NCBI GenBank assembly: GCA_021772985.1
Contig: JAJFKX010000049.1
Span: forward strand, 1-64,000
Source: Gammaproteobacteria bacterium
Lineage (GTDB): Bacteria; Pseudomonadota; Gammaproteobacteria; Xanthomonadales; Wenzhouxiangellaceae
Direction of reading: 5' to 3'
Length of the DNA: 64,000 nt
The notes under the pieces were generated by a model. That model had not been told where the DNA came from. It was given only the letters and a program-made list of their open reading frames with translations, and made no database searches. A program made the translations under genes and the position numbers. Shown here piece after piece: positions 55,403-63,871 of the stretch (the first letter of the stretch is position 1; every line of letters begins with the position of its first letter).

Positions 55403-55549
55403 ATGAGTAAACAAAAACTGATTCTGGCGATGCTGGTGGCTTTATTGATTGGCGCGAGTACTGCCTGCAATACCATACAGGGTGTCGGACGTGACATTGA
55501 GTCAGCCGGTGGTGCCATTGAAGATGCTGCTGATGGTGATGACGATTAA
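55403..55549 (+). CDS. Entericidin-like small lipoprotein
   Basis: A 48-residue gene: MSKQKLILAMLVALLIGAS then TACNTIQGVGRDIESAGG and an acidic tail. The Cys after the signal peptide and the CNTIQGVGRDI motif are those of entericidin A/B (EcnA/EcnB) family lipoproteins. GGAA stands six bases before the ATG and a strong terminator follows, so it is a real single-gene unit. Relatives are small envelope lipoproteins induced in stationary phase or stress; toxin activity should not be assumed. Confidence 0.87.
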   Translation: MSKQKLILAMLVALLIGASTACNTIQGVGRDIESAGGAIEDAADGDDD

Positions 55550-55571
55550 GTTATTTCAAGATAGCCGTCAC

Positions 55572-55597
55572 AAGCCGCTGATAAAGCGGCTTTTTTA
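55572..55597 (+). terminator. Rho-independent terminator of the entericidin-like gene
   Basis: AAGCCGC (55572-55578) pairs with GCGGCTT (55586-55592) around a 7-base loop, followed directly by more T. It ends three bases before the convergent alkB stop, where the opposite strand lacks a T-tract. Confidence 0.82.
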
Positions 55598-55599
55598 TG

Positions 55600-56658
55600 C
55601 TAAGGCAGGCGAGAGTTCATGACCTTAAACCACAGTGGCGGCACCAGCGCCAACAAAAACATGGTGGCGTAACCAGCTGGTAATTGCGGTGCATCAGTAT
55701 GGTTTTTCAGATGTTGGTATTGTGTGCGTGGGTTTGCATGGTGGTCGGAATGGCGTTGCAGGTGCAGTAACATTTGATTGCTTAACCAGAACTCTGAATT
55801 CCATGAATCCTGTGGGCTGGGGCGTTCAAACCTGCTTGATGGCAGTTGTTTGCGGCGCAGCCCATAATGTTCGACGTAATTGATGATTTCCAGTGAAGTA
55901 ATCGCCATCAATGCCACTCCTGCCCAGACCATCAATCCGATGATTTCGAATTGCCAGGTAATCACTGCTGCAATGGCAATAGTTATTGAATACCACCACA
56001 ACATTTCATTGCGCCAATGCCAGGCACTCAGCTTAAATACTGCCAAGCGCTTGGCTTCCAAACGCCATGCATTTTGGCTGTTGTTCCAGATTGATCGTGG
56101 CAGAAAATGAAACAATGACTGGCTGACTTTGGCTGAAGAGGGATCCTTGGGGGTGGATACCCAGACATGATGACCACGGACATGTTCAATTTTGAAGCCT
56201 GCATAAGCCACGCTGGTTAACAACAGCCCACCCAACCAGGTTTGCAATTTGCTTTTTTTGTGAATTAATTCATGTGCAACATTAATTGCATTTATACCGC
56301 TGACGATACCAAAGGATAAAACCAAACCAAGCCATCCTGACACGCTTAACCAATTGGCTGATACAGCAAAATTCAGCACAAACCATAGCAGTGCGAACTG
56401 AATCAGCGCACAGCTTACCGGCAACGCTGCATAGATTGCCGGTGAGCCTGCAACTTGATCATTACGTCGGTCGCGTCCCAGCGCATAGTCAGCAAACGGC
56501 AGCACCACATACAACACAACCAGTGGCAGCCACATCGCGGCATTGGCGAGGCTGGTGAGTTGTGCATCGGCAAACTTATCGGCGGTTAGCAGCGAAGCCG
56601 GCATCAATGCTGGAATGATCAGGCAAAAAAGAAATCCAAATCGTTTCATGGTTTGCAC
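55600..56658 (-). CDS. alkB: Alkane 1-monooxygenase (AlkB-type)
   Basis: An integral-membrane di-iron hydroxylase that oxidises the end of n-alkanes to 1-alkanols. The 352 residues are a little short for AlkB (mostly 370-410). All His boxes are present: NVAHELIHKK, EHVRGHHVWVSTPKDPSSA, the AlkB-specific NYVEHYGL, and LQRHSDHHANPRTQYQ; about six hydrophobic segments surround them. It needs rubredoxin and rubredoxin reductase, which are not encoded nearby. The NYxEHYG box argues against a simple fatty-acid desaturase. Confidence 0.9.
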   Translation of the reverse strand: MQTMKRFGFLFCLIIPALMPASLLTADKFADAQLTSLANAAMWLPLVVLYVVLPFADYALGRDRRNDQVAGSPAIYAALPVSCALIQFALLWFVLNFAVSANWLSVSGWLGLVLSFGIVSGINAINVAHELIHKKSKLQTWLGGLLLTSVAYAGFKIEHVRGHHVWVSTPKDPSSAKVSQSLFHFLPRSIWNNSQNAWRLEAKRLAVFKLSAWHWRNEMLWWYSITIAIAAVITWQFEIIGLMVWAGVALMAITSLEIINYVEHYGLRRKQLPSSRFERPSPQDSWNSEFWLSNQMLLHLQRHSDHHANPRTQYQHLKNHTDAPQLPAGYATMFLLALVPPLWFKVMNSRLP

Positions 56659-56749
56659 ATTTTATAGAGGATATGTACATATATAGCATATATTTTCGCT
56701 CTGCTTTTGTTAAGCCAGTCAGTGTCGTTTTCAGGGTTCAGCTTTGCTT

Positions 56750-57523
56750 TTACTCAGCCATTGTTTGGCAAATACGCTTCAAAATACGCAGACCATCAAT
56801 TAAACGCGGTCCAGGTCGACCAAGGAATGCTTCGCTGACCGGAATGACTCTGTTGTGCTTTACGGCATTGATGGACTGCCAGTCTGGGCGCCGAGTGACG
56901 ATTTGGGGGCGGTAATTTTTAGTTGGTACGCCACACCAGGAGATCACAATGATATCCGGGTTTATCGAACAGGCTTCCTCAGAACTCACTTCACGGCTTT
57001 GGCAGTTGTCATCGGCCAATGGGTTGGTGCCTCCGGCGAGGTGTATTAATTGTGAAGCCCAGGATTGCCTGCCGGGCACTATCACAGGCTTGGGCCACCA
57101 CTCGATCAGAACTTTAGGCCGGGTTATCGGATGACTGACTGTATTGAGGGCTAACTGCTCAAGGAATTCAGCTGCCAGCCGTTCACCCCGTTTCGGTATT
57201 CCCAAGGCAGATGCAATTTTGATCATGTCACTGGCAATATCCTCAAGCGATCGCGGAGCAGTTACGAGCATTGGAATACCGGTTTTTTTTAGCTTTGCAA
57301 TGACCCGGTCATGACCAGGAACCGTATCTGAAGCGATGATCAGGTCAGGTTTAAGTGAATTGACTTTGTCAGGGTCAACCCCCAGGTCCGGTCCGACCTT
57401 GGGTAACTGCTGAATCACTTTTTCTGGAAAATCTGAATGGTCATCAACGCCCACCAGATAATCGGCGCAACCGAGTGCACATAGGATTTCGGTATTGGAA
57501 CAACTATGGCTGATGATCCGCAT
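56750..57523 (-). CDS. Cobalamin-binding protein, BtuF-like, no signal peptide
   Basis: A 257-residue protein of the ABC substrate-binding (class III) fold, with VGVDDHSDFPEKV, LKPDLIIASD, the long central helix region and IVISWCGVPTKNY near the C-terminus. These match the group annotated as cobalamin-binding proteins. It has no signal peptide and no adjacent permease, so it may act in the cytoplasm or with an unlinked transporter. Ligand assignment is by family only. Confidence 0.78.
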   Translation of the reverse strand: MRIISHSCSNTEILCALGCADYLVGVDDHSDFPEKVIQQLPKVGPDLGVDPDKVNSLKPDLIIASDTVPGHDRVIAKLKKTGIPMLVTAPRSLEDIASDMIKIASALGIPKRGERLAAEFLEQLALNTVSHPITRPKVLIEWWPKPVIVPGRQSWASQLIHLAGGTNPLADDNCQSREVSSEEACSINPDIIVISWCGVPTKNYRPQIVTRRPDWQSINAVKHNRVIPVSEAFLGRPGPRLIDGLRILKRICQTMAE

Positions 57524-57669
57524 ATGGGTAGGTCATGTTAATGCTTGCTCAATGCGATAGTGCCAGACTAAGTTCGTTTATCAGCGTTCCAGGCAAAACA
57601 CGCCTGGCTGATAAAAACATGCGATTGCCTTCACGCAGCGCTTTGTGACAATGCGGAAGCACCAATCAG

Positions 57670-57696
57670 TAAAGCCGACCTGTCAGATCGGCTTTA
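57670..57696 (-). terminator. Hairpin after the Slp lipoprotein gene
   Basis: Nine-base arms TAAAGCCGA (57670-57678) and TCGGCTTTA (57688-57696) with a 9-base loop lie eleven bases after the stop of the minus-strand gene. Only CTTTACT follows on that strand, so termination would be moderate. Confidence 0.45.
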
Positions 57697-57706
57697 GTAG
57701 GGGGAA

Positions 57707-58492
57707 TTATTTGCGCTGGGTAGGAGTGCCGAAGCTGCGGCCAGATCGTCCACCACCATTGCGAAACCCCCGGCTACTGCGTGAGTTTCGGCTATTGTTA
57801 AATCCACGGCCACTACGAAAACCGCGACCACTGCGAAAACCGCCGCGATGGCCAACAAATCCGCGTCTGAAACCATGCCTGTACCCATGCCGGAATCCGA
57901 AACCATTGTGAATACCAAAGCCGAATCGTGAACCGTAAAAGTATTGGCTGCGGTAACCATATGGATATCCGAATCCATGGAAAAAGTAACCACGTGAAAA
58001 TGGATAAAAGAATGGTCCACCATAATAAGCGTAGCCAGGTGAATAGCCATAACCATCTGCAGCAAATCGCTCCGGCCACAGATACAGCACATCGGTTGCA
58101 ATCACAGGGTAGTTATATTGGTATTCGCCTACTTCCCTGACTTCCAGTTCATCAACACGGCCGGTGATGGTTATTTCACGGCCCTGACGGAAAATTTGCG
58201 GGTCCTTGAAACCATTCTTACAAGCTATAAAGCGTCCTTCGGTAGAGTCGTCGAAAATGGGTCGCGCCTGATAATCCAGCTCACGGCCCAAGACTTCAAT
58301 GCAGGTTTTATCCTGGTCGGTTTTGGTAGCAATGATAGTGCCGCCCCAGCGTACGGGTATGCCGATATTGTTATCGGAAACAGCATCGGGCGAGATCCCT
58401 GGATAATCGCCAGCCAATGGTTTGGGAACGGTCGCGCAGCCGGTAAAAGCTGCACAGATAATCAGTATGGCAAAAGGCTTCCAGCTTTGCAT
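57707..58492 (-). CDS. Slp-family outer-membrane lipoprotein with Gly/Arg-rich tail
   Basis: A 261-residue lipoprotein. The signal peptide ends in FTGC (Cys 19). Residues about 35-150 form the Slp domain (VRWGGTIIATKTDQDKTCIEV, GREITITGRVDELE). From about 150 on, the chain turns into low-complexity sequence: first Tyr/Gly/Phe-rich (YGYSPGYAYYGG), then Arg/Gly/Phe repeats (FRSGRGFRSGRGF). Typical Slp proteins have only the first part and end near 190. The basic RGG-like end could bind nucleic acid, lipopolysaccharide or the cell wall. It may be read from the phhAB message (68-base gap) or from its own promoter. Confidence 0.83.
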   Translation of the reverse strand: MQSWKPFAILIICAAFTGCATVPKPLAGDYPGISPDAVSDNNIGIPVRWGGTIIATKTDQDKTCIEVLGRELDYQARPIFDDSTEGRFIACKNGFKDPQIFRQGREITITGRVDELEVREVGEYQYNYPVIATDVLYLWPERFAADGYGYSPGYAYYGGPFFYPFSRGYFFHGFGYPYGYRSQYFYGSRFGFGIHNGFGFRHGYRHGFRRGFVGHRGGFRSGRGFRSGRGFNNSRNSRSSRGFRNGGGRSGRSFGTPTQRK

Positions 58493-58560
58493 AATTGTTA
58501 CCTTGTAGTGGTTATATCCTATTTAGCGTAAGACTATCGTTGTACTCAGTAGTTCCGGTT

Positions 58561-58896
58561 TTATGCCTCAAGCAGTGCATTGACTTTAGCTGCGCAGATA
58601 AAGTCATTTTCCGACAACCCGTCAATCGCGTGAGTGGTAAAAGTTGTCAGGCAAAAATTATATCCGGCAGAAAAATCCGGGTGATGCATCTCCTGGTTGG
58701 CCACCCAGGCCATCGCATTAATAAATGCCATGGTTTTATAGAAACCCTTGAACTCAAAGCGGCGATGGATGGATTTGCCATCTTCGGCCATTTCCCAGCC
58801 GGGAACCTGTTCCAGCAGTTTTTCCGCCACCAGTTTGCTAAGCGGCTGAGTGCCGCCTTCACAGGGTACACATTTCTTATCTGATAAATCACTCAT
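58561..58896 (-). CDS. phhB: Pterin-4a-carbinolamine dehydratase
   Basis: Regenerates the pterin cofactor used by phenylalanine hydroxylase. At 111 residues it has the usual length, with the active-site pattern MHHPDFSAGYNFCLTTF...THAIDGLSENDF containing the conserved His pair and the later His and Asp. It starts 26 bases after phhA, on the same strand. Confidence 0.93.
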   Translation of the reverse strand: MSDLSDKKCVPCEGGTQPLSKLVAEKLLEQVPGWEMAEDGKSIHRRFEFKGFYKTMAFINAMAWVANQEMHHPDFSAGYNFCLTTFTTHAIDGLSENDFICAAKVNALLEA

Positions 58897-58922
58897 GCAA
58901 TATTTCCAGTTTCAAAGGCCTT

Positions 58923-59714
58923 CTAGGCAGCCTTAGGTTCAAAAGTTGGCAAAAATTCACCCAGTGCACGGGCTTTACGAATCAAGCTGATCAAATCAAC
59001 CTTGGCCAGTTCGTACATGTCACTCATATCATGCAGTATGTAGTAAAGCGGTTGGTAAATATCGATTCGGTAGGGGGTGCGTAACGCATCTATTACATCA
59101 AACCTACGGCGGATCGGGGTATCACTTTCAATGGCATAAATGCACTCGCCCGGAGATGAGTTGATACCGCCGCCATAACTGCGGATTCCCTGGTGAGAAT
59201 CGACCAGGCCGAATTCTACTGTGAACCAATAAAGCCTAGCCAGTAAAACTCGATCTTGCTTGCTGGCATTCATCCCGGCTTTACCGTAAGCCGCTGTAAA
59301 ATCTGCAAACGCCGGCTGAGTCAACATCGCGGTATGGCCGAAAATTTCATGGAAAATATCAGGTTCCTGAAGGTAATCCATTTCTTCCCTAGAGCGAATA
59401 AATGATGCAGCAGGAAAGCGTTTTTCGGCTAGCAGCCGGAAAAACCGATCAAAATTAATCAATGCCGGTACCGGCTCAACCCGCCAGCCGGTTTTTTCCA
59501 TTAATACTTTGGAAACTTCGTCTGGCTGCGGAATTCTATTATACGGAAGATTGAGCATCTCCAAGCCGTCTAAAAACTCTTGACAGACCCGACCCTGGAC
59601 AATATCCATCTGGTGTGTGATTAGTTCATTCCAGACTGCATGTTCATCTTCAGTGTAATGAATAATGCCATTTTCATCCGGTATCTTAGCGGCGTATTTA
59701 GTGCCTTTTGCCAT
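58923..59714 (-). CDS. phhA: Phenylalanine 4-monooxygenase
   Basis: Iron- and tetrahydropterin-dependent enzyme that turns phenylalanine into tyrosine. The 263-residue bacterial form consists of the catalytic domain only. The iron ligands are two His in DIFHEIFGHTAML and Glu in WFTVEFGLV; the pterin/substrate region YGGGINSSPGE is present. AGGTGA stands seven bases before the ATG. It is divergent from an amino-oxidase gene, and phhB follows; I saw no clear PhhR/TyrR box in the 190-base intergenic region. Confidence 0.95.
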   Translation of the reverse strand: MAKGTKYAAKIPDENGIIHYTEDEHAVWNELITHQMDIVQGRVCQEFLDGLEMLNLPYNRIPQPDEVSKVLMEKTGWRVEPVPALINFDRFFRLLAEKRFPAASFIRSREEMDYLQEPDIFHEIFGHTAMLTQPAFADFTAAYGKAGMNASKQDRVLLARLYWFTVEFGLVDSHQGIRSYGGGINSSPGECIYAIESDTPIRRRFDVIDALRTPYRIDIYQPLYYILHDMSDMYELAKVDLISLIRKARALGEFLPTFEPKAA

Positions 59715-59903
59715 GTATGTTCACCTGGTAATGGAAGTTTTGCGGGCAATCCATGCGGCATTACCCTTAGATGATAAAAGTATATCATCGCTGGAAGCCG
59801 TTGTTGCGAAGCAAAGCTCAAGTATTTAGGGATATAGACATGCTGGCGGGTAATTGTGTTACAAATATCGTTCAATGATAGTTTTTTGAGTGTGCTCTAG
59901 CCT

Positions 59904-61190
59904 ATGAACTGGCCATTAGAAGATTGCTGGTATCGCCAGACAATAAACCCTGGAGAAGAACTTTCCAGTCAACCGCTGAGTGATAATCAACAATCGGGTG
60001 TAGTGATTGTTGGTGCCGGCTTTGCCGGCCTGGCTACAGCTATGGGGCTGGTTGAAAGGGGCTATCAGGATATTATGGTGCTGGAATCAGAAACCGTAGG
60101 TTATGGTGCTTCTGGTCGTAATGGCGGGTTTATCATGGCTGGTTATTCATTACCGGAAACCAGATTAATCAGGCAATTAGGTGAAGTTGCGGCTCGAAAT
60201 TTATACCAGTTAACCATGGCTGCGCAGAACAAGATCAAACAGCGTATTCGAGAATATGAAATTGATTGCGAGCTGGTTGATGCCGGGATTGTATTGGCGG
60301 ATTGGTTCAAACATGAACCAGCCTTGCTTAAACAGCAATCACTGATGAACAGCCGGCTTGGTGCAAATTGGGAATATTTATCTGCTGATCAGTTGAAAGA
60401 TTATGTGGTCAGTTCGCGTTATGGTGGTGGACTGTTGGAGCCGGATGGCGCGCATTTTCACCCTTTAAAGTATTTATACGGCCTGGCAAACCGGTTAATT
60501 GCAGCCGGAGTGAGAATTCACCAGCATTGTCGCGTTGAGGCTATCAGAAAAACCTCCACAAGTTGGGATGTGCAGGTGGCAGGTGGTCAAAATGTGATAT
60601 CGGAACAGGTGGTAATTTGTGCTGGCGGTTACATTAAAGGGTTACAGATTGCTGCAGCCAAGGCAGTACTTCCAATTGCAACCTATGTGATGACAACAGA
60701 ACCGCTTGATGGTCAGCTTGATGAGTATTTGCCTGGCCGTGCGGCAATATACGATACCCGTTTCGCATTTGATTACTACCGCCCAACTATCAATAACTGC
60801 TTGTTATGGGGTGGCCGGATTGCGATCCGCAAACCGCCTGCAGAACGTATTATTGAACTACTCAAGCGCGATTTAAAAAGAGTTTTTCCTGAGTTTTCAG
60901 ACGTCAGTGTGGCGGCTGCCTGGGGTGGGCTGATGGGCTATACGCGCCCGCAAATGCCCAGTATTAACCAATCCAGGCCTGGATTATGGCATGCATTGGG
61001 CTTTGGTGGACACGGGGTTTGTGCGACTACAGTAGCAGGTGAAGCGCTGGCCGCAGCGCTAACCGGTGAGCACCGCAGATACCGCTTATTTGAATCATTC
61101 GGGTTACCGAATGCTTACGGATGGCTGGGAATGCTGGCGGCACAAAATTACTATTGGTGGCGACAATTGCGTGATGGATTACGCATGTAA
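59904..61190 (+). CDS. FAD-dependent amine/amino-acid oxidase (DadA/PuuB-like)
   Basis: A 428-residue DAO-type flavoprotein. The FAD-binding motif is VVIVGAGFAGLATAMGLVE near residue 32, followed by VLESETVGYGASGRNGGFIM, the form typical of PuuB-like oxidases acting on gamma-glutamyl-putrescine and similar amines; FGGHGVCATTVAGEA is near the C-terminus. The N-terminal SWYRQT-like stretch (DCWYRQTIN) also fits that group. Substrate unproven. A terminator lies about 140 bases downstream. Confidence 0.85.
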   Translation: MNWPLEDCWYRQTINPGEELSSQPLSDNQQSGVVIVGAGFAGLATAMGLVERGYQDIMVLESETVGYGASGRNGGFIMAGYSLPETRLIRQLGEVAARNLYQLTMAAQNKIKQRIREYEIDCELVDAGIVLADWFKHEPALLKQQSLMNSRLGANWEYLSADQLKDYVVSSRYGGGLLEPDGAHFHPLKYLYGLANRLIAAGVRIHQHCRVEAIRKTSTSWDVQVAGGQNVISEQVVICAGGYIKGLQIAAAKAVLPIATYVMTTEPLDGQLDEYLPGRAAIYDTRFAFDYYRPTINNCLLWGGRIAIRKPPAERIIELLKRDLKRVFPEFSDVSVAAAWGGLMGYTRPQMPSINQSRPGLWHALGFGGHGVCATTVAGEALAAALTGEHRRYRLFESFGLPNAYGWLGMLAAQNYYWWRQLRDGLRM

Positions 61191-61542
61191 GAAATATCTT
61201 ACATTTGACCGGGGGGTTATCTTACGAGTTAGCAATCAGTTATCTGACAGACAAAAAAAATCAGTATGAGAAGATAGTCCCACCTGAGCTGGTCAGGTAA
61301 GTCTAAGAATATGGGGAATTCTTGACACATAAGTCGGCGGTGTTACCCCCTAACACCGCCGATTTTTAATTTTTTTCGACATTCTTACAAAAATAATCGA
61401 TGCAAATCGTATATAAGCATTGAGCATCCCTCCCTAAGGTATTAAAATCTAAAAGATAAATTGCGCTGGCCAACCTCGTGTTGCTTCTGCATGCAGCGCT
61501 TAAGTTATTGATATTTTAATTAACCGTTTAGGAGAATCTGTT
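61191..61542. other. Intergenic region with terminator and ndk leader
   Basis: No gene seen. It holds the hairpin at 61334-61362 and then an AT-rich stretch that should contain the ndk promoter (TATATA near 61415 is a possible -10), and ends in AGGAG before the ndk TTG start. Confidence 0.5.
61334..61377 (+). terminator. Rho-independent terminator before ndk
   Basis: A perfect 12-base stem (TCGGCGGTGTTA with TAACACCGCCGA) with a CCCCC loop, followed by TTTTTAATTTTTTT. It ends transcription coming from the oxidase gene. Confidence 0.75.
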
Positions 61543-61965
61543 TTGTCGGAGCAAACACTGTCTATCATCAAACCTGATGCTGTGGCCAAAAATGTAATTG
61601 GCGAAATATACACCCGGTTTGAACGCGCAGGTTTGCGCATAGTTGCTGCCAAAATGACACACCTTTCAACCGAACAGGCAGGCGGTTTTTATGCGGTGCA
61701 CAAAGAGCGCCCGTTTTATAACGACCTAATTACATTTATGACTTCCGGGCCGGTAATGATTCAGGTGCTTGAAGGTGAAGATGCAGTCAGCCGTAACCGT
61801 GACTTGATGGGCGCTACCAACCCACAGGAAGCAGCACCAGGAACTATTCGCGCTGATTTTGCGGATAGTATTGATGCTAATGCAGTACATGGCTCGGATG
61901 CTGCTGAAACTGCACGCGACGAAATTAATTACTTCTTTAGCCAGGATGATATCGCCAGTGGCTGA
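61543..61965 (+). CDS. ndk: Nucleoside diphosphate kinase
   Basis: Balances nucleoside triphosphates by phosphate transfer through a His. The 140-residue protein starts with TTG at 61543, supported by AGGAG seven bases upstream and by the family start [16 protein letters not shown]. The active-site His is in [11 protein letters not shown], with the Arg/Thr site [13 protein letters not shown]. The rare TTG start may keep expression low. rlmN follows 23 bases later; the order is conserved. Confidence 0.96.
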   Translation: MSEQTLSIIKPDAVAKNVIGEIYTRFERAGLRIVAAKMTHLSTEQAGGFYAVHKERPFYNDLITFMTSGPVMIQVLEGEDAVSRNRDLMGATNPQEAAPGTIRADFADSIDANAVHGSDAAETARDEINYFFSQDDIASG

Positions 61966-61988
61966 AACCGGTAGTCTGTGCGGATAAA

Positions 61989-63098
61989 ATGATGGACACT
62001 GCGGTGCGCCAACAAAACCTGTTTGATCTGGCTCCTGCTGCTATGGCCGATTGGTTTGAAAGTATTGGTGAGCGTGGCTTTCGGGCTCAACAGGTTTTGA
62101 AGTGGGTATACCATCAGGGGGTTACCGACTTTTCGGCGATGCACAATCTGAGCCAGACTTTGCGAAATCAGTTACCAAGCCTGGCCAGCCTGGAGCTACC
62201 TGCAATCCAAAGCCAGCAAGTGTCCAAAGACGGCACAATTAAATGGCTGTTTGATGTTGGCGGTGAGAATGCTATTGAAACCGTGTTTATCCCTGAATCC
62301 GGGCGTGGCACATTGTGTGTTTCATCCCAGGTCGGCTGTGCATTGAATTGCTCATTCTGCGCCACCGGTGCGCAAGGCTTTAACCGCAACCTGAGCACGG
62401 CAGAAATTATCGGCCAGGTGTGGCAGGCTGCCAGGGTGCTGGGGCATCAACGCAACGGTGAACGCAAAATCACCAATGTCGTCATGATGGGTATGGGTGA
62501 GCCACTGTTAAACCTGGACGCGGTATTGCCTGCACTGGAATTAATGCGCGATGATCTGGGCTATGGTTTGGCCAGCCGCCGGGTAACGGTCAGTACAGCA
62601 GGTTTGGTTCCAGCCATTGATGTGTTGAATCAGACACTTGATGTGGCACTGGCGGTATCTTTACATTCGCCGATTGATGAGTTGCGTAATGAACTGGTGC
62701 CATTGAACAAAAAATACCCGATTGCAGAATTGATGGCTGCTTGTCAGCGTTTTGTGAAAGACAAGCATAAACGATCGGTTACCTTCGAATACACCTTGAT
62801 TAATGGGGTAAATGATCACCCTGAACATGCCCGTCGGCTGATTAAGTTATTACGTCAGGTACCCAGTAAACTGAATTTGATTCCATTTAACCCGTTTCCC
62901 GGTACCGCTTATCGTTGTTCAAAACCGGAAAGAATTGAACGGTTTCAGCAAATCATTATGCAGGGCAATATTATTGCTACGGTCAGAAAAACCCGTGGTG
63001 ATGATATCGATGCGGCCTGTGGCCAGCTGGCTGGTGATTTCAATGATCGGACCCGCCGCCGCCAGCGTATCCAACTGCAACTACAGGCTAATGCATGA
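61989..63098 (+). CDS. rlmN: 23S rRNA/tRNA m2A methyltransferase
   Basis: Radical-SAM enzyme that methylates A2503 of 23S rRNA and A37 of some tRNAs. The 369-residue length is typical. Seen: the cluster motif CALNCSFCATGAQGF, the SAM strand VVMMGMGEPLLN, VSTAGLVPAIDVL, the methyl-carrying Cys in DIDAACGQLAGD, and VTFEYTLINGVND. It overlaps the next start (ATGA). Confidence 0.96.
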   Translation: MMDTAVRQQNLFDLAPAAMADWFESIGERGFRAQQVLKWVYHQGVTDFSAMHNLSQTLRNQLPSLASLELPAIQSQQVSKDGTIKWLFDVGGENAIETVFIPESGRGTLCVSSQVGCALNCSFCATGAQGFNRNLSTAEIIGQVWQAARVLGHQRNGERKITNVVMMGMGEPLLNLDAVLPALELMRDDLGYGLASRRVTVSTAGLVPAIDVLNQTLDVALAVSLHSPIDELRNELVPLNKKYPIAELMAACQRFVKDKHKRSVTFEYTLINGVNDHPEHARRLIKLLRQVPSKLNLIPFNPFPGTAYRCSKPERIERFQQIIMQGNIIATVRKTRGDDIDAACGQLAGDFNDRTRRRQRIQLQLQANA

Positions 63099-63871
63099 TG
63101 CATTTTTTAATCATCGATAAACGTGTCCTGGCTATGTGTCTGCTGTTATTGGCAGGCTGCAGCAGTAACCCCAATCGTTCATCCTCACTGGGTGAACGCC
63201 GCACTGAAGCCGCTAAAGTGAATACTGAACTGGGAGCAGGGTATCTGCGCCGGGGTAATTTTGAATTGGCTATGGAAAAGCTTGAAAGAGCATTGGAATT
63301 TGATTCTAAATACGTGGTGGCACTAAGCACCATGGCGGTGCTGCATGAGCAGTTGGGTGATAACAAGCAGGCCGAAAAATTTCACAAAAGCGCCATTAAG
63401 GTAGCACCACAAGATGCCAGTACACAAAATAACTACGGTACTTTTCTTTGTAAAACCGGGCGCTATCGTGCTTCGGAAGAATACTTCATCAAGGCAGCCA
63501 GCAATGCCTTTTATCAGACACCTGAAGTGGCCCTGGTAAATGCAGGCCTGTGTGTGTCCCGAATCGACGACTGGGAGGCCGCCGAGCAGCATTTTCGTGA
63601 TGCGATACAGTTTCGCCCGGATTATCCGGATGCACTGTATGCATTATCTGAAATTAAATTTCGGGAACAGGACTACCTCACCGCACGTGCTTTTCTGCAG
63701 CGTTTTGAAGCAGGTGCAACAACTTCTGCTGCCAGTTTGTTACTGGGCTATAAAATTGAACAATCATTACAGCAGCCGGGCCAGGCTGCGAAATATGCCC
63801 GCAAACTGCAGCAGCAATTCCCCAATACCGCGCAAGCGACGGAACTAGAAAATGACAAACCAGCAAGTTGA
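63095..63871 (+). CDS. pilF: Type IV pilus biogenesis lipoprotein PilF/PilW
   Basis: Outer-membrane pilotin that helps assemble the PilQ secretin. The 258-residue protein has a lipobox (CLLLLAGC), then six or so TPR repeats (NTELGAGYLRRGNFELAMEK, NNYGTFLCKTGRYRASEEYF). The family position between rlmN and rodZ supports the name. It overlaps rodZ by 20 bases. Confidence 0.93.
   Translation: MMHFLIIDKRVLAMCLLLLAGCSSNPNRSSSLGERRTEAAKVNTELGAGYLRRGNFELAMEKLERALEFDSKYVVALSTMAVLHEQLGDNKQAEKFHKSAIKVAPQDASTQNNYGTFLCKTGRYRASEEYFIKAASNAFYQTPEVALVNAGLCVSRIDDWEAAEQHFRDAIQFRPDYPDALYALSEIKFREQDYLTARAFLQRFEAGATTSAASLLLGYKIEQSLQQPGQAAKYARKLQQQFPNTAQATELENDKPAS

Noticed and set aside
61253-61296. CACCTGAGCTGGTCAGGT as a further copy of the 11-bp operator
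   Set aside because: Only one GGTCAG unit is present and there is no 11-base phasing.
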